Assembly (NCBI RefSeq): GCF_013393345.1
Contig: NZ_QJRF01000031.1
Span: forward strand, 108,444 to 172,443
DNA length: 64,000 nt
Reading direction: 5' to 3'
DNA from: Pseudomonas taiwanensis
GTDB lineage: Bacteria; Pseudomonadota; Gammaproteobacteria; Pseudomonadales; Pseudomonadaceae
Shown here: one piece after another, positions 21,016 to 33,448 of the stretch
Layout of the letters: each line of letters starts with the position of its first letter
How positions within the stretch are numbered: position 1 is the stretch's first letter
The notes under the pieces: model-generated
Seen by the model: the letters and a program-made list of their open reading frames with translations, nothing else
Database searches by the model: none
Told to the model about the DNA's origin: nothing
Translations under genes and position numbers: made by a program

Positions 21016-22938
21016 TTACTGCGACTTGCGTACCCGCAGGTACCATTCGGACAGCAGGCGTACCTGTTTCTCCGTATAGCCGCGCTCGACCATGCGTTTG
21101 ACGAAGTCGTTGTGCTTTTGCTGCTCCTCCTTGCTCCCCTTGGCATTGAAGCTGATGACCGGCAGGAGATCTTCGGTGTTGGAGAACATTTTCTTCTCGA
21201 TGACCACGCGCAGCTTCTCGTAGCTGAGCCAGCTGGGGTTCTTGCCGTTGTTGTTGGCCCGGGCGCGCAGCACGAAGTTGACGATTTCGTTGCGGAAATC
21301 CTTCGGGTTGCTGATGCCGGCGGGCTTCTCGATTTTCTCCAGTTCCTCGTTCAGGGCGACGCGATTGAGGATTTCGCCGGTTTCCGGGTCGCGGTATTCC
21401 TGATCCTGGATCCAGAAATCCGCATACAGCACATAGCGGTCGAAGATGTTCTGGCCGTATTCACTGTAGGACTCCAGGTAGGCAGTCTGGATTTCCTTGC
21501 CGATGAACTCGATGTAGCGCGGCGCCAGGTACTCCTTGATGTAGCGCAAGTAGCGCTCGCGCATTTCGGCCGGGAACTGCTCCTGTTCGATCTGCTGTTC
21601 CAGCACATAAAGGAGGTGCACCGGGTTGGCTGCCACTTCGTGCGGGTCGAAGTTGAACACCTTGGAGAGGATCTTGAAGGCGAAGCGGGTCGACAGGCCG
21701 TTCATGCCTTCGTCCACGCCTGCCGTATCGCGATACTCCTGAATCGACTTCGCTTTCGGATCTGTGTCCTTGAGGTTCTCACCATCGTAGACACGCATCT
21801 TCGAATAGATGTTGGAGTTTTCCGGCTCCTTCAGGCGCGACAGCACGGAGAACTGCGCCAGCATGCGCAGGGTGTCCGGTGCGCAGTGGGCGTGGGCCAG
21901 GGAGCTGCCGATGAGCAGCTTGTCGTAGATCTTGATCTCGTCGGCGACCCGGAGGCAGTAGGGCACCTTGACGATGTAGATCCGGTCGATGAAGGCCTCG
22001 TTGTTCTTGTTGTTGCGGAAGCTGTGCCATTCCGATTCGTTTGAGTGGGCCAGGATGATGCCGCTGAACGGCAAACCGCCCAGCCCCTCGGTGCTGTTGT
22101 AGTTGCCTTCCTGGGTGGCGGTCAGCAACGGGTGCAGCACCTTGATCGGCGCCTTGAACATCTCGACGAATTCCATCAGGCCCTGGTTGGCCCGGCACAG
22201 CGCGCCCGAGAAGCTGTAGGCGTCGGCGTCGTTCTGCGGGAATTCCTCGAGCTTGCGGATATCCACCTTGCCCACCAGGGCGGAAATGTCCTGGTTGTTC
22301 TCGTCGCCGGGCTCGGTCTTGGCAATGGCGATCTGGTTGAGGATCGAGGGGTAGAGCTTGACCACGCGGAACTTGCTGATGTCGCCGCCGAACTCGTTCA
22401 GGCGCTTGGTCGCCCAGGGCGAGATTACCGAGCGCAGGTAACGCCGCGGGATGCCGTATTCCTCTTCGAGAATGGCGCCGTCTTCATCGGCATTGAACAG
22501 ACCCAGGGGCGACTCGAAGACGGGCGATCCCTTGATGGCATAAAAAGGAACGCGCTCCATGAGCTGCTTCAGCTTCTCTGCCAGGGAGGACTTGCCGCCA
22601 CCTACCGGGCCGAGGAGATAGAGGATCTGCTTCTTCTCTTCCAGGCCTTGGGCAGCATGGCGGAAGTAGGAAACGATCTGGTCGATGCACTCTTCCATGC
22701 CATGGAAGTCGGCAAAGGCCGGATAACGACGGATCACCTTGTTGGAGAAGATCCGTGACAGCCTCGGATCGAGCGAGGTGTCGAGCAGTTCCGGGTCACC
22801 GATTGCCATGAGCATACGTTCGGCGGCGGTGGCGTAGGCACTGCGGTCCTGTTTGCACAGGTCGAGGTATTCCTGAAGGGAATATTCCTCCTGGCGAGTC
22901 GCTTCGAAGCGTTGTTGGAAGTGGCTGAAAATGCTCAT
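21016..22938 (-). CDS. prkA: PrkA-family serine protein kinase / AAA ATPase
   Basis: 640 residues. An N-terminal AAA domain has Walker A LGPVGGGKSS (around residue 110), and the C-terminal part matches the PrkA kinase domain (homologue of E. coli YeaG). PrkA/YeaG proteins are linked to nitrogen-starvation and stationary-phase survival; whether the main activity is kinase or AAA protease is debated. It is the first gene of the trio with yeaH and spoVR. Upstream I saw no sigma-54 element, only a GTTATCG-N21-CGATAAC dyad at 23118-23152. Confidence 0.94.
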   Translation of the reverse strand: MSIFSHFQQRFEATRQEEYSLQEYLDLCKQDRSAYATAAERMLMAIGDPELLDTSLDPRLSRIFSNKVIRRYPAFADFHGMEECIDQIVSYFRHAAQGLEEKKQILYLLGPVGGGKSSLAEKLKQLMERVPFYAIKGSPVFESPLGLFNADEDGAILEEEYGIPRRYLRSVISPWATKRLNEFGGDISKFRVVKLYPSILNQIAIAKTEPGDENNQDISALVGKVDIRKLEEFPQNDADAYSFSGALCRANQGLMEFVEMFKAPIKVLHPLLTATQEGNYNSTEGLGGLPFSGIILAHSNESEWHSFRNNKNNEAFIDRIYIVKVPYCLRVADEIKIYDKLLIGSSLAHAHCAPDTLRMLAQFSVLSRLKEPENSNIYSKMRVYDGENLKDTDPKAKSIQEYRDTAGVDEGMNGLSTRFAFKILSKVFNFDPHEVAANPVHLLYVLEQQIEQEQFPAEMRERYLRYIKEYLAPRYIEFIGKEIQTAYLESYSEYGQNIFDRYVLYADFWIQDQEYRDPETGEILNRVALNEELEKIEKPAGISNPKDFRNEIVNFVLRARANNNGKNPSWLSYEKLRVVIEKKMFSNTEDLLPVISFNAKGSKEEQQKHNDFVKRMVERGYTEKQVRLLSEWYLRVRKSQ

Positions 22939-23117
22939 GACGTCACCTCGCTGGAATCAGGAAGCCGGCGCGGGGTCGGTTGTGCGGGTGCGGGCAGTCA
23001 GCCGAAGAAGGTCGGCCGATTGAATTCCCCCAGAACACCTGAATGGTCGCTGCCGATGGCCCGGAACCGGTGTACCGGCTCTCCCCTTTTTTGGATGGCC
23101 TGAGCTAAGAGTAGTTC

Positions 23118-23152
23118 GTTATCGGCAAGGTCAAGCATTACGGAACGATAAC
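23118..23152. promoter_or_regulatory. Inverted repeat upstream of prkA
   Basis: 7-bp arms GTTATCG and CGATAAC are separated by 21 bp, in the 287-bp gap between glpE and prkA. Possible binding site for a dimeric regulator or a DNA-looping element; no assignment can be made. Confidence 0.3.
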
Positions 23153-23225
23153 AGGGGATTACCGTCCGTCGGAGAAGTGACGCCAAGCCAGTGATGGCGC
23201 GGGGTTGCGCCTCACCGAAAATTTT

Positions 23226-23555
23226 TTATTCGAGGTTGCCCTGGGCGACTTCCCCGGGATAGACGCTCCGCCACAGTTCGAAGCCGCCATCGAGGCTGTA
23301 GACCTCGGAGAAACCCTGATGGGCGAGGTAGGCGGCCGCGCCCTGGCTGGAGTTGCCGTGATAGCAGGTGACGATCAGCGGCTTGTCGAAGTCGGCCTTG
23401 GCGATGAAGTCGGGCAGGGAGTAGTTGTCCAGGTGGTGCGAGCCGCTGATATGGCCCAGGGCGAAGCTCTGCGGATCGCGGATGTCCACCACTACGGCGC
23501 CGTGTTCGCGCAGGGTTTGCGCCTGTTCGGGCGGGATGCGTTGGAATTCACTCAT
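23226..23555 (-). CDS. glpE: Thiosulfate sulfurtransferase GlpE (single-domain rhodanese)
   Basis: 109 residues, a single rhodanese domain. GlpE transfers the sulfane sulfur of thiosulfate to cyanide or a protein acceptor in the cytoplasm. The active-site loop with its cysteine is CYHGNSSQG (around residue 65). The ATG at 23555 (MSEFQRI) follows GAGGAGA and overlaps the apaH stop by 8 bp, so it is coupled to the lptD-surA-pdxA-ksgA-apaGH set. Confidence 0.93.
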   Translation of the reverse strand: MSEFQRIPPEQAQTLREHGAVVVDIRDPQSFALGHISGSHHLDNYSLPDFIAKADFDKPLIVTCYHGNSSQGAAAYLAHQGFSEVYSLDGGFELWRSVYPGEVAQGNLE

Positions 23556-24375
23556 GGCGGTTCTCCTCGCAGCTGCAGCTGATCTGCTCGCCACTGTCGA
23601 TGTTCAAAAGAGTCAAGCTGCCGCCCCAGACGCAGCCAGTGTCGAGGGCGTACAGGCCGGGTTCGTTGCAATTGCCTTCCAGGGCCGCCCAGTGGCCGAA
23701 GATGATCTTCTGCCCACGGGTCTTGCGCTCGGGGAAGCTGAACCAGGGGGAGTATCCCGGAGGCGCAGTGTCCAGGCCTTCCTTCGACTTGAGGTCCAGG
23801 GTGCCGTCGGCACGGCAGAAGCGCATGCGCGTGAAGTAGTTGGTGATCACCCGCAGGCGCGTGACACCTTGCAGATCACCATCCCATCTGGCCGGTTCGT
23901 TGCCGTACATGCCGTCGAGGAACAGAGGTAGGCGTGCGTCGTCCCGCAAGGCCTCTTCCACCTCGGCAGCGCGTTTCAGCGCCTTCTTGAGCGACCACTG
24001 GGGCGGGATGCCGGCGTGAACGAGGGCGATATCCCGTTGCTCGTCGTAGTGCAGCAGCTTCTGCTGGCGCAGCCAGTCGAGCAGTTCGGCACGGTCCGGT
24101 GCGTCGAGGATCTCGCGCAAGGTATCGGCCTTGCGCAGTCGTTCGATGTTGTTGGCCACGGCCAGCAGGTGCAGGTCGTGGTTGCCAAGCACGCACACTA
24201 CCGAATCGCGGATCGAATAGAGGAAGCGCAGGGTCTCCAGGGACTTCGGGCCCCGATTGACCAGATCACCCACCAGCCACAGCTCATCCTTTGCCGGATC
24301 GAATCGTACTTGCTCAAGCAGGCACTTCAGCTGATCCAGGCAACCCTGGAGATCGCCAACCGCATAGGTCGTCAT
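23548..24375 (-). CDS. apaH: Symmetrical bis(5'-nucleosyl)-tetraphosphatase
   Basis: 275 residues. ApaH hydrolyses Ap4A to two ADP and removes Np4 caps from RNA. The metallophosphoesterase motifs are in order: GDLQGC (residues 7-12), GDLVNRGP (~36-43) and GNHD (~66-69), with later HAGIPP. The ATG at 24375 (MTTYAVGD) starts at the first motif strand; the upstream extension in frame would run into apaG. It lies 10 bp after apaG. Confidence 0.96.
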   Translation of the reverse strand: MTTYAVGDLQGCLDQLKCLLEQVRFDPAKDELWLVGDLVNRGPKSLETLRFLYSIRDSVVCVLGNHDLHLLAVANNIERLRKADTLREILDAPDRAELLDWLRQQKLLHYDEQRDIALVHAGIPPQWSLKKALKRAAEVEEALRDDARLPLFLDGMYGNEPARWDGDLQGVTRLRVITNYFTRMRFCRADGTLDLKSKEGLDTAPPGYSPWFSFPERKTRGQKIIFGHWAALEGNCNEPGLYALDTGCVWGGSLTLLNIDSGEQISCSCEENRHE

Positions 24376-24385
24376 GCCGGTGCTC

Positions 24386-24766
24386 TCAGTGCAGAGAGCC
24401 GGGGACGGCGAGGCTGAAGGGCGCGATGATGGCGTCAAAGCGTTTGCCGTCGTCGGCGACCATCTGATAGCTGCCCTGCATGCTGCCGACCCGCGTGGCC
24501 ATGACGGTCCCGCTGGTATAGGTGTGGCTGGCGCCCGGGGCGATCAGGGGCTGCTGGCCAACTACGCCGGCACCACGGACTTCCTGTACGTGGCCGTCGC
24601 CGTCGGTGATCACCCAATGGCGGGTGAGCAGCTTGGCCGGCAGCTCGCCATTGTTGTGGATGGTCACGGTGTAGGCGAAGGCAAAGCGATTCTCGTCCGG
24701 CTGCGATTGTTCCGGGAGGAAGCGGGTGACGACGCTGACGTCGACCTTATATCGGGGATCGGACAC
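24386..24766 (-). CDS. apaG: ApaG protein
   Basis: 126 residues with a GTG start ([12 protein letters not shown]), the usual ApaG length. ApaG is a small immunoglobulin-like beta-sandwich protein ([32 protein letters not shown]) whose role is uncertain; it is always near apaH and ksgA. The longer in-frame reading to 24997 overlaps ksgA and is rejected. Confidence 0.93.
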   Translation of the reverse strand: MSDPRYKVDVSVVTRFLPEQSQPDENRFAFAYTVTIHNNGELPAKLLTRHWVITDGDGHVQEVRGAGVVGQQPLIAPGASHTYTSGTVMATRVGSMQGSYQMVADDGKRFDAIIAPFSLAVPGSLH

Positions 24767-24797
24767 GCGAAGGCTCTCGAGTAGCTGGATATGGAGT

Positions 24798-25604
24798 CTA
24801 GGGTTTGGGATCCGCCGCAGCCAGTTGATCAGCCAGGCGGACAAAGGCAGCGAGGTCCAGTTGCTCCGGACGCAGACCGCCGTCGACACCCGCTGCGTCG
24901 ATAGCGGCAGCGTCAAGAAGGCCCTTGAGGGTATTGCGCAGAGTCTTGCGCCGCTGATTGAAGGCTTCGCGCACGACGCGCTCAAGCATGGCGACATCTT
25001 TGGCCGGATGCGGCAGGACTTCGTGCGGCACCAGTCTCACGATGGCCGAATCCACCTTGGGCGGCGGGTTGAATGCGCCCGGTCCGACATTGAACAGGTG
25101 CTCCACGCGACAGTGGTACTGGACCATGATCGAAAGCCGGCCCCAGTCGCCGCCACCCGGCTCGGCGGCCAGGCGCTCCACCACTTCCTTCTGCAGCATG
25201 AAGTGCATGTCGCGGATCAGGTCCGCGTGGGCAAGCAGGTGGAAGATCAACGGCGTGGAGATGTTGTACGGCAGGTTACCCACCACACGCAGGCTGTGCG
25301 GTGCGGCATCGAGCCGGCGGAAGTCGAACTTCAGCGCATCGCCCTGGTTGAGGCGGAAGTTGGGTAACTGACCGAACTTGTGCTGCAGGATGGGGATCAG
25401 GTCGAGGTCCAGCTCGATCACATCGAGCTGGGCACCGCTACTGAGCAAACCTTCGGTAAGGGCGCCCTGGCCCGGGCCGATTTCCAGCAGGCGCTCGCCT
25501 TCGCGGGCATGGATGCTGCGCAGGATGCGATAGATGACGCCAGCGTCATGCAGGAAGTTCTGGCCGAAACGCTTGCGCGCGCGGTGTTGGTAGTGTTCGG
25601 ACAT
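24798..25604 (-). CDS. rsmA: 16S rRNA dimethyladenosine transferase
   Basis: 268 residues, also called KsgA. It dimethylates two adjacent adenines near the 3' end of 16S rRNA (A1518 and A1519 in E. coli) during 30S maturation. Motifs: [11 protein letters not shown] (10-20), SAM-binding [14 protein letters not shown] (~41-54), and catalytic NLPYNIS (~109-115). It lies between pdxA and apaG. Confidence 0.97.
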   Translation of the reverse strand: MSEHYQHRARKRFGQNFLHDAGVIYRILRSIHAREGERLLEIGPGQGALTEGLLSSGAQLDVIELDLDLIPILQHKFGQLPNFRLNQGDALKFDFRRLDAAPHSLRVVGNLPYNISTPLIFHLLAHADLIRDMHFMLQKEVVERLAAEPGGGDWGRLSIMVQYHCRVEHLFNVGPGAFNPPPKVDSAIVRLVPHEVLPHPAKDVAMLERVVREAFNQRRKTLRNTLKGLLDAAAIDAAGVDGGLRPEQLDLAAFVRLADQLAAADPKP

Positions 25605-25721
25605 CGAAGGCTCCGGGCCTTGGGGCCAGGCCGGAGGGCCTGGCGTGGAAACTGAATCGCGCAGTTTATCAGGCGCGGGCCCGCGCCGCCTAAGGCTGGA
25701 GCATCAAAGCGGCGCGGGGGC

Positions 25722-26720
25722 TCAATGGCTGCGTTGCTGCGCGGCGGCCATCTGGTAGGCGGTCTCCAGCGCGACCTCGAGGCTGCCGCAGTCGATCCGG
25801 CCGGTGCCGGCCAGGTCAAGGGCAGTACCGTGGTCCACCGAGGTGCGAATGATCGGCAGGCCCAGGGTGACGTTCACCGCGGCGCCGAAGCCCTTGTACT
25901 TGAGCACTGGCAGGCCCTGGTCGTGGTACATGGCGAGCACGGCGTCGCAGTGTTCGAGGTGCTTCGGCGTGAACAGGGTGTCCGCCGGCAGCGGGCCGAT
26001 CAGGTTCAAGCCTTCGGCGCGCAGGCCTTCCAGGGTTGGCTCGATGACCTCCAGCTCCTCCCGGCCGAGGTGGCCCCCTTCACCAGCGTGGGGATTCAGG
26101 CCGCAAACCAGGATGCGTGGCTGAGCGATGCCGAACTTGTTCACCAGGTCGGCATGCAGGATGCGGCTGACCCGTTGCAAGCGGTCCGGGGTAATGGCCG
26201 CTGCGACGTCCTTGAGTGGCAGGTGCGTGGTTACCAGCGCGACCCGCAGGCCACGAGTCGCCAGCATCATCACCACCTGGCGCGTCGCGGTGAGCTCCGC
26301 GAGGAACTCGGTATGTCCGGAGAAGGCGATGCCGGCCTCGTTGATCACGCCTTTGTGCACGGGAGCGGTGATCATCCCGGCGAAGAGGCCGTCGAGGCAG
26401 CCTTGGCCCGCACGGGTGAGGGTGTCCAGTACATAGTCGGCGTTTGCCGGTGCCAGTTGTCCCGGGTCGACTGCGGCTCGCAGGGGGGTGTCCCAGACGT
26501 AGAGGCTGCCGGCAGGCGCAGGTGCATCCGGAAGTTCAGCGGGATCGACCGCGATCAGCTGGATGGAGAGACCCAATTCGCCGGCGCGCTTCTCGAGTAA
26601 ATCGCGGCTGGCGATGGCGATGAGTGCATGGGGTTGGGCGGAGCGGGAAAGCAGCAGGCAGAGGTCGGGGCCGATGCCGGCGGGTTCACCGGGAGTGAGG
26701 GCGAAACGAAGGGATGTCAT
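25722..26720 (-). CDS. pdxA: 4-hydroxythreonine-4-phosphate dehydrogenase
   Basis: 332 residues. PdxA oxidises 4-phosphohydroxy-L-threonine in the DXP-dependent pyridoxal phosphate pathway. The start is [19 protein letters not shown], and metal-binding motifs follow: GHTEFLAEL (~140), [11 protein letters not shown] (~208) and [11 protein letters not shown] (~265). It is followed by ksgA after 117 bp and preceded by surA. Confidence 0.96.
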   Translation of the reverse strand: MTSLRFALTPGEPAGIGPDLCLLLSRSAQPHALIAIASRDLLEKRAGELGLSIQLIAVDPAELPDAPAPAGSLYVWDTPLRAAVDPGQLAPANADYVLDTLTRAGQGCLDGLFAGMITAPVHKGVINEAGIAFSGHTEFLAELTATRQVVMMLATRGLRVALVTTHLPLKDVAAAITPDRLQRVSRILHADLVNKFGIAQPRILVCGLNPHAGEGGHLGREELEVIEPTLEGLRAEGLNLIGPLPADTLFTPKHLEHCDAVLAMYHDQGLPVLKYKGFGAAVNVTLGLPIIRTSVDHGTALDLAGTGRIDCGSLEVALETAYQMAAAQQRSH

Positions 26721-26795
26721 GGCGAGTCCTGTGCAGGGGGCCGATACGCTGGCGGGGATTGTACCGCCAGCGCACGACTGAGACTCGCTCGGGAT

Positions 26796-28088
26796 TTACA
26801 GCTTGGTTTCGACGTACGCTTCGTCGCGGATCTGACGCAGCCAGGCCTGCAGCTCTTCGTCGTACTTGCGATTGCGCAGGATGTTCATGGCCTGCTGTTC
26901 GCGGAACTTCTCGCTGCTGTCGGTGGCGCGGCGGCCCAGCACTTCCAGTACGTGCCAGCCATAGGCGCTCTTGAACGGCTTGGACAGCTCGCCGGCTGGC
27001 GTCTTGCCCATGACTTCGCGGAATTCCGGCACCAGGGCGTTGGGGTCGATCCAGTTCAGGTCGCCGCCGTTGAGGGCCGAACCCGGGTCTTCGGAGAAGC
27101 TTTTCGCCAGTTCAGCGAAGTCTTCGCCGGACTGGATGCGCTCGTAAAGACGCTCGGCAAGTCGCTTGGTGTCTGCTTCGCTGCGAATTTCGCTGGGCTT
27201 GAGCAGGATGTGGCGGACGTGTACTTCGTCGCGAACCAGGGTGTCGCCGCCGCGCTTGTCCAGCAGCTTCAGGATGATGAAGCCACCCGGGGTGCGAACC
27301 GGATCGGTCACCTGGCCGGGCTGCAGGGCGCTGATCATGGCGTCGAAGGGCGGGGGCAGTTGAGCAGCCTTGCGCCAGCCGATCTCGCCGCCCTCCAGGG
27401 CGGTTTCGCCGGCGGAGCGGGAGATGGCCAGCTGGGCGAAGTCGGCACCCTGTTGCAGCTGCTGGTGCAGCTCCTGGGCCTGGCGCTCGGCAGCCTGAAT
27501 GGTGCTGGGCGAGGAGCCTTCCGGTACCGGGATCAGGATATTGGCCAGGCGGAACTCTTCGGACAGCTGGATCTTGCCCATGTCGGAGGCCAGGAAGTTC
27601 TGCACTTCCTGATCGGTGACCTGGATACGTTCGGCGACGCGACGCTGGCGTACACGGCTGATGACCATCTCGCGACGAACCTGGTCGCGCGCGTCGTCAT
27701 AGGACAGGCCGTCGCGGGCGAGCGCACCGCGGAACTGGTCGACCGTCATGCCATTGCGCTGGGCGATGGCTTCGATGGCCTGGTTCAGTTCTTCGTCGGC
27801 GATACGGATGCCGGAGCGGTCGCCGATCTGCAGCTGGATGTTCTCGATGATCAGGCGTTCCAGCACCTGCTGGCTGAGCACATGCTCAGGCGGCAGCGAG
27901 GCGCCGCGCTTGGCAATGGTCTGCTGCACTTCACGCAGGCGCTGGTCGAGCTGGCTCTGCATGATCACATCGTTATCGACAATGGCGACCACGCGGTCGA
28001 TGGAGCGAACATCGGCGTGCACGAGGCCGCCGAGTAGCATGGCGCCCAACAGCAGCGGGCGCAGACAATCAGAGAGCTTGGTCTTCAC
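26796..28088 (-). CDS. surA: Periplasmic chaperone / peptidyl-prolyl isomerase SurA
   Basis: 430 residues with a GTG start ([11 protein letters not shown]) and a signal peptide ending near HADVRS. SurA escorts unfolded beta-barrel proteins, LptD among them, to the BAM complex. An N-terminal chaperone domain ([15 protein letters not shown]) is followed by two parvulin domains (~175-275 and ~285-385, the second with [13 protein letters not shown] at its start). Its first 20 bp overlap the end of lptD, so the client and its chaperone are translationally coupled. Confidence 0.95.
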   Translation of the reverse strand: MKTKLSDCLRPLLLGAMLLGGLVHADVRSIDRVVAIVDNDVIMQSQLDQRLREVQQTIAKRGASLPPEHVLSQQVLERLIIENIQLQIGDRSGIRIADEELNQAIEAIAQRNGMTVDQFRGALARDGLSYDDARDQVRREMVISRVRQRRVAERIQVTDQEVQNFLASDMGKIQLSEEFRLANILIPVPEGSSPSTIQAAERQAQELHQQLQQGADFAQLAISRSAGETALEGGEIGWRKAAQLPPPFDAMISALQPGQVTDPVRTPGGFIILKLLDKRGGDTLVRDEVHVRHILLKPSEIRSEADTKRLAERLYERIQSGEDFAELAKSFSEDPGSALNGGDLNWIDPNALVPEFREVMGKTPAGELSKPFKSAYGWHVLEVLGRRATDSSEKFREQQAMNILRNRKYDEELQAWLRQIRDEAYVETKL

Positions 28089-30855
28089 GTTCACGGTAAC
28101 CTTGGATGCCTTTTTCCAGGAAGCTTTCGGTCTGGTTGCCCACGACGCCACCGAGACCCTTCAGGACGATTTGCAGGAAGATCCCGTGATCGCCACTTTC
28201 GTTGGTCGTATCCGGGGTCTGGTCGAATTCGTCGTAGTCGACCCAGTAGCGGTTGATCAGGCGCAGCTTCCAGCAGCAACTGTCGTACTCGAAGCCGCCA
28301 AAGGCTTCCAGGGTACGGTTCTGGCTGTAGTCATACTGCCAGCGAGCCAGAGCACTCCACTGCGGGACGATCGGCCAGATGACGGAGAAGTCGTGCTGGC
28401 TGATCTTGTAGTAGTCCTTGATGAAGTTGGGGTTGGGCTGGCCATTCGCCAACGTCGGATTGCCGTAGTCGGGGCTGAACGTCCATTGGCCAGTCGTCTG
28501 GTCGTACCGGATGGTGTCATTGCGGTAGCGATAGCCCGCGTTGATCACCTTGTTCGGATTGTCTTCAGGCTGGTAGTGGAACATCGCGCTGCCGGAGCGG
28601 GTGCGATGGGAATCCGGGTCCCAGTTGAAGTCCGAGGTAAGGCGCCAGTCGCGGTTGAAACGGTACAGGTATTCCAGCGCGTAAGGTGAAACCGAGGCCT
28701 GGGCGTCGGCACGGGTGTCGGCGTCGATACCCGGCAGTTGTACCTTCCGATCCTGGAAGTAGAACGCCTGGCCGATGCTGAAGCGCTGGCGCTCGAAGCC
28801 ATTGGACTCGATCCAGCGGTTGGTCACGCCCAGAGAGACCTGGTTGGCGTCGCCGATGCGATCACGGCCGGAGAAGCGGTTGTCGCGGAACAGCGAGGCG
28901 TAGTTGAAGGTGTACTCGCCAGTATCGAAGACCGGAATATCGTCCTGGTCTTCTTCCGGCACGTAGAGGTAGAACAGGCGCGGTTCCAGGGTCTGCGTGT
29001 AGTTCTTGCCAAAGAACTGGGTCTTGCGGTCGAAATACAGGCCGCTATCGACACTGTAGATAGGCAGCTGGCGATCCGGATTGCTATCGAAGTCCTGGTT
29101 GACCAGTGCAAGATCGCTCTTGCCGGTGCTGTCGAGGCTCAGATCATATTGGGTATAGGCGTACTTGACCTGCGGCTTGAGGAAGCCCCAGGTCCAGTTC
29201 ATTGGCAGGCTGACACTGGGTTCAAGGTGGGTACGGTCACCATTGGCGCGCGCCAGGCCGAAGGTGTTTTCGTCGAGCCATGGCGTTGGGTTGCCATCGA
29301 TGTCGAAGAAATCGCCCTTACGCAAATCCCGGTCGAAACGTACAAACTCAGTGCTGTAGCCGAAGTTCAGCCCACCGGGCTGGAAGGGCAGCGCGCCGTC
29401 CAGGGTGACCTGCGGCAGGCGATCATACGGAGTGGCATCGGAAATCGTCGCCAGCTCGTAAGCGTGGGCATTCAGCCTCGCGGTGTAGGAATCACCACGA
29501 TAGGTCAGGGTGCCGCGCTGGTTGACGAAAGTGGGGGTGTCCACACCCAGGTCGGTATCCAGGTCGTCGAAGTAGTACGGATCGCTGATGTCGGTGTAGT
29601 CGACCTCCGCCAGCAGCCGGGAGTCCAGCCCGCCGATGTGCTTCCAGTTGTACAGCCAGCGCTTCTCCTCGAACTCGGACATGAGCTCGCGCTCATCTTC
29701 CTTGTCATTGAGATACGCGGCGCCCAGCTGGCCTTCGCTGCTGTGGGTCAGGTAGCGGAACTCGCCTTCCATCAGCAGGCCGCGCTTGGACATGTAACGC
29801 GGATACAGGGTGGCGTCGTAGTTCGGCGCCAGGTTGAAGTAGTACGGCGTGACCAGCAGGAAGCCGGTGTCGGTGCTGCTGCCGATGGTCGGCGGCAGGA
29901 AGCCGGACTGGCGACGGTCGTCGATCGGGAAATAGATGTACGGGGTATAGAACACCGGAATGTCCTTGACCCGCAGCGTGACGTTGGTCGCGGTGCCGAA
30001 GCCGGTGGCCGGGTTCAGCTTGATGTTGTTGCCCTTCAGGTGCCACGCGTTATCGCCCGGTTCGCAACGGGTATAGGTACCGTCCTTCAGGCGGATGATG
30101 GCGTCTTCCTGGCGCTTGGCGTACAGCGCGCTGCCACGGGTGTGCGACTGGTGCAGGACGTATTCGGCGTTGTCGACCTTGGCCTCGCCGTTGTCCAGTT
30201 GCAGTTCGGCGCGATCGCCGACAACCAGGGCGCCCTTGTCGCGCAGCTTGACGTTACCGATCAGCTCGCCACGGTTTTCCGCCTGGTGCAGGTTGGCCTC
30301 GTTGGCTTCCACCTGCATGCTGCCTTGGCGCAGGACGACGTCCCCAGCGAGGGTGGCGATCTGTTTCTCCTGCTCGTAGCGCGAGGCCTTGGCGGAGATG
30401 TAGGTTGGCGCATCCTCCATCGGCGTGCTGTCATCCATGCCCGGACGCGGCGGCTCGATGTAGGCACCGGCGCAGTAAGGACCGGCTTCGGCCAGTTGCG
30501 CGGGCGTGAGTTTGTCGCGCGGCACCCAGTCGAGGTGACTGTAATCGGCGCTGCGGGATGCCAGGCCCTTGCCTTCGGCCTCGGTCACCAGCGTGGTATC
30601 GCTGCCTTCGGCTTCACCTTCCTGGGGAGCGGCGCCAATGGTCGAGCTCACGGCACTGCCGCTGTGCACGGGGCGCGGTGGCAGGCTCTCTGTGCTGGCT
30701 TTGGGCGCGCATGCCCACCCGCCAGTTGTGGAAGCCTGGCAGTCGAATTGTTCTGCGGCGACGACGTATGAGGTGGCTACTGGCTGCAGGGCCAGCAGGC
30801 TGCCGGTCACCAGCAGGGGGAACTTTCTACGAAACGCGGGGGATCTTACTGCCAT
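28069..30855 (-). CDS. lptD: LPS-assembly outer-membrane protein LptD
   Basis: 928 residues. LptD with the lipoprotein LptE inserts lipopolysaccharide into the outer leaflet of the outer membrane. A cleavable signal peptide (to about residue 34) is followed by a long N-terminal extension, an OstA/LptA-like beta-jellyroll (~150-290) and a large barrel ending in [15 protein letters not shown]. The paired cysteines near the C-terminus ([11 protein letters not shown]) fit the known disulfides with N-terminal cysteines (DCQAS, WACAP). It heads the surA-pdxA-ksgA-apaGH-glpE string and is divergent from amgK. Confidence 0.97.
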   Translation of the reverse strand: MAVRSPAFRRKFPLLVTGSLLALQPVATSYVVAAEQFDCQASTTGGWACAPKASTESLPPRPVHSGSAVSSTIGAAPQEGEAEGSDTTLVTEAEGKGLASRSADYSHLDWVPRDKLTPAQLAEAGPYCAGAYIEPPRPGMDDSTPMEDAPTYISAKASRYEQEKQIATLAGDVVLRQGSMQVEANEANLHQAENRGELIGNVKLRDKGALVVGDRAELQLDNGEAKVDNAEYVLHQSHTRGSALYAKRQEDAIIRLKDGTYTRCEPGDNAWHLKGNNIKLNPATGFGTATNVTLRVKDIPVFYTPYIYFPIDDRRQSGFLPPTIGSSTDTGFLLVTPYYFNLAPNYDATLYPRYMSKRGLLMEGEFRYLTHSSEGQLGAAYLNDKEDERELMSEFEEKRWLYNWKHIGGLDSRLLAEVDYTDISDPYYFDDLDTDLGVDTPTFVNQRGTLTYRGDSYTARLNAHAYELATISDATPYDRLPQVTLDGALPFQPGGLNFGYSTEFVRFDRDLRKGDFFDIDGNPTPWLDENTFGLARANGDRTHLEPSVSLPMNWTWGFLKPQVKYAYTQYDLSLDSTGKSDLALVNQDFDSNPDRQLPIYSVDSGLYFDRKTQFFGKNYTQTLEPRLFYLYVPEEDQDDIPVFDTGEYTFNYASLFRDNRFSGRDRIGDANQVSLGVTNRWIESNGFERQRFSIGQAFYFQDRKVQLPGIDADTRADAQASVSPYALEYLYRFNRDWRLTSDFNWDPDSHRTRSGSAMFHYQPEDNPNKVINAGYRYRNDTIRYDQTTGQWTFSPDYGNPTLANGQPNPNFIKDYYKISQHDFSVIWPIVPQWSALARWQYDYSQNRTLEAFGGFEYDSCCWKLRLINRYWVDYDEFDQTPDTTNESGDHGIFLQIVLKGLGGVVGNQTESFLEKGIQGYREREDQAL

Positions 30856-30981
30856 CTTGTTAGTCCGGGCTTCCTGCGCGCCTTCGACCCGCTAGGGCCG
30901 CACGCCTCTCGATGGGCTGAAAAAGATGCTGGATAATAAAGCATGACCCGCACAACGGCTAGCGCCGCCGGAGACCACCCG

Positions 30982-32675
<1,694 letters not shown>

Positions 32676-32676
32676 G

Positions 32677-33444
32677 TTGGTCTGGCCCGCTACCCTGATC
32701 GGCGCTGCCGCCGGATTCGCCCTGGCGAACATCCCGGGAGCCATGCTCGGCGGTTTGCTGGGGCATGTACTCGACCAGCGTCTGCACCTTGATTCCTGGG
32801 GGGCGTTGCGTGCGCGCTTGCGTGGCGATCCCGGCATCGATCAGCAGGACCTGTTGTTCATCCTGTTGGGTCGCCTGGCCAAGAGCGATGGTCGGGTGCA
32901 GGAGGCACACATCCAGCAGGCGCGATCGGAAATGAAGCGCATCGGGCTGGACGAAGCGGGCACCCGGCGGGCCATCGCCGCCTTCAACCGGGGCAAGTCG
33001 GGCGGCGACAACCTGCACCTTGCATTGCACAAGCTGAAGGACGAGCGGGTCACGGTGGAACGCCTGCTGCGCAGCTGCTGGCAGATGGCTGCGGCAGATG
33101 GACGGATCGGCAAGCGCGAGCGCGAACTCATCCTGCAATGGGGCGGCTGGTTGGGGCTTGCGATTTCCCGGGTCGAGGCGCTTGGCGCGGGCTATGACAC
33201 CCCGCAGGGCCTGCCGGCCAAACGCTCAAACAGCTACAGGGACGCCCTGATCTTGCTGGGCGTGACGGCCGACTGCGAACCCGCGGTGATCAAGCGGGCC
33301 TACCGCCGCCTGCTCAGCCAGAACCACCCGGACAAGTTGGCCGGTTCAGGTGCCAGCCCTGCGGTGGTACGTGCCGCGACCGACCGCACCCGCGAATTGC
33401 AAAGCGCCTACAACCTGATCCGCGAGCGTCACGGATTCCGCTGA
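32677..33444 (+). CDS. djlA: DnaJ-like co-chaperone DjlA (TerB + J domain)
   Basis: 255 residues with a TTG start preceded by GGAGG at good spacing. A short N-terminal hydrophobic, glycine-rich segment (ATLIGAAAGFALANIPGAMLGG, split here as a membrane anchor), a TerB-like domain (~60-175) and a C-terminal J domain with HPD (SQNHPDKLAG, ~213) are in the DjlA order. DjlA stimulates DnaK at the inner membrane and is linked to envelope stress. It starts 1 bp after the murU stop. Confidence 0.9.
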   Translation: MVWPATLIGAAAGFALANIPGAMLGGLLGHVLDQRLHLDSWGALRARLRGDPGIDQQDLLFILLGRLAKSDGRVQEAHIQQARSEMKRIGLDEAGTRRAIAAFNRGKSGGDNLHLALHKLKDERVTVERLLRSCWQMAAADGRIGKRERELILQWGGWLGLAISRVEALGAGYDTPQGLPAKRSNSYRDALILLGVTADCEPAVIKRAYRRLLSQNHPDKLAGSGASPAVVRAATDRTRELQSAYNLIRERHGFR

Positions 33445-33448
33445 GCCT

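Noticed and set aside
22939..23225. Sigma-54 promoter for prkA
   Set aside because: No GG-N10-GC pair with the right flanks was found on the minus strand; only a dyad could be recorded.
28738..30771. 677-codon plus-strand frame over lptD
   Set aside because: Antisense shadow with valine- and glutamine-rich low-information sequence; lptD is clearly the real gene.
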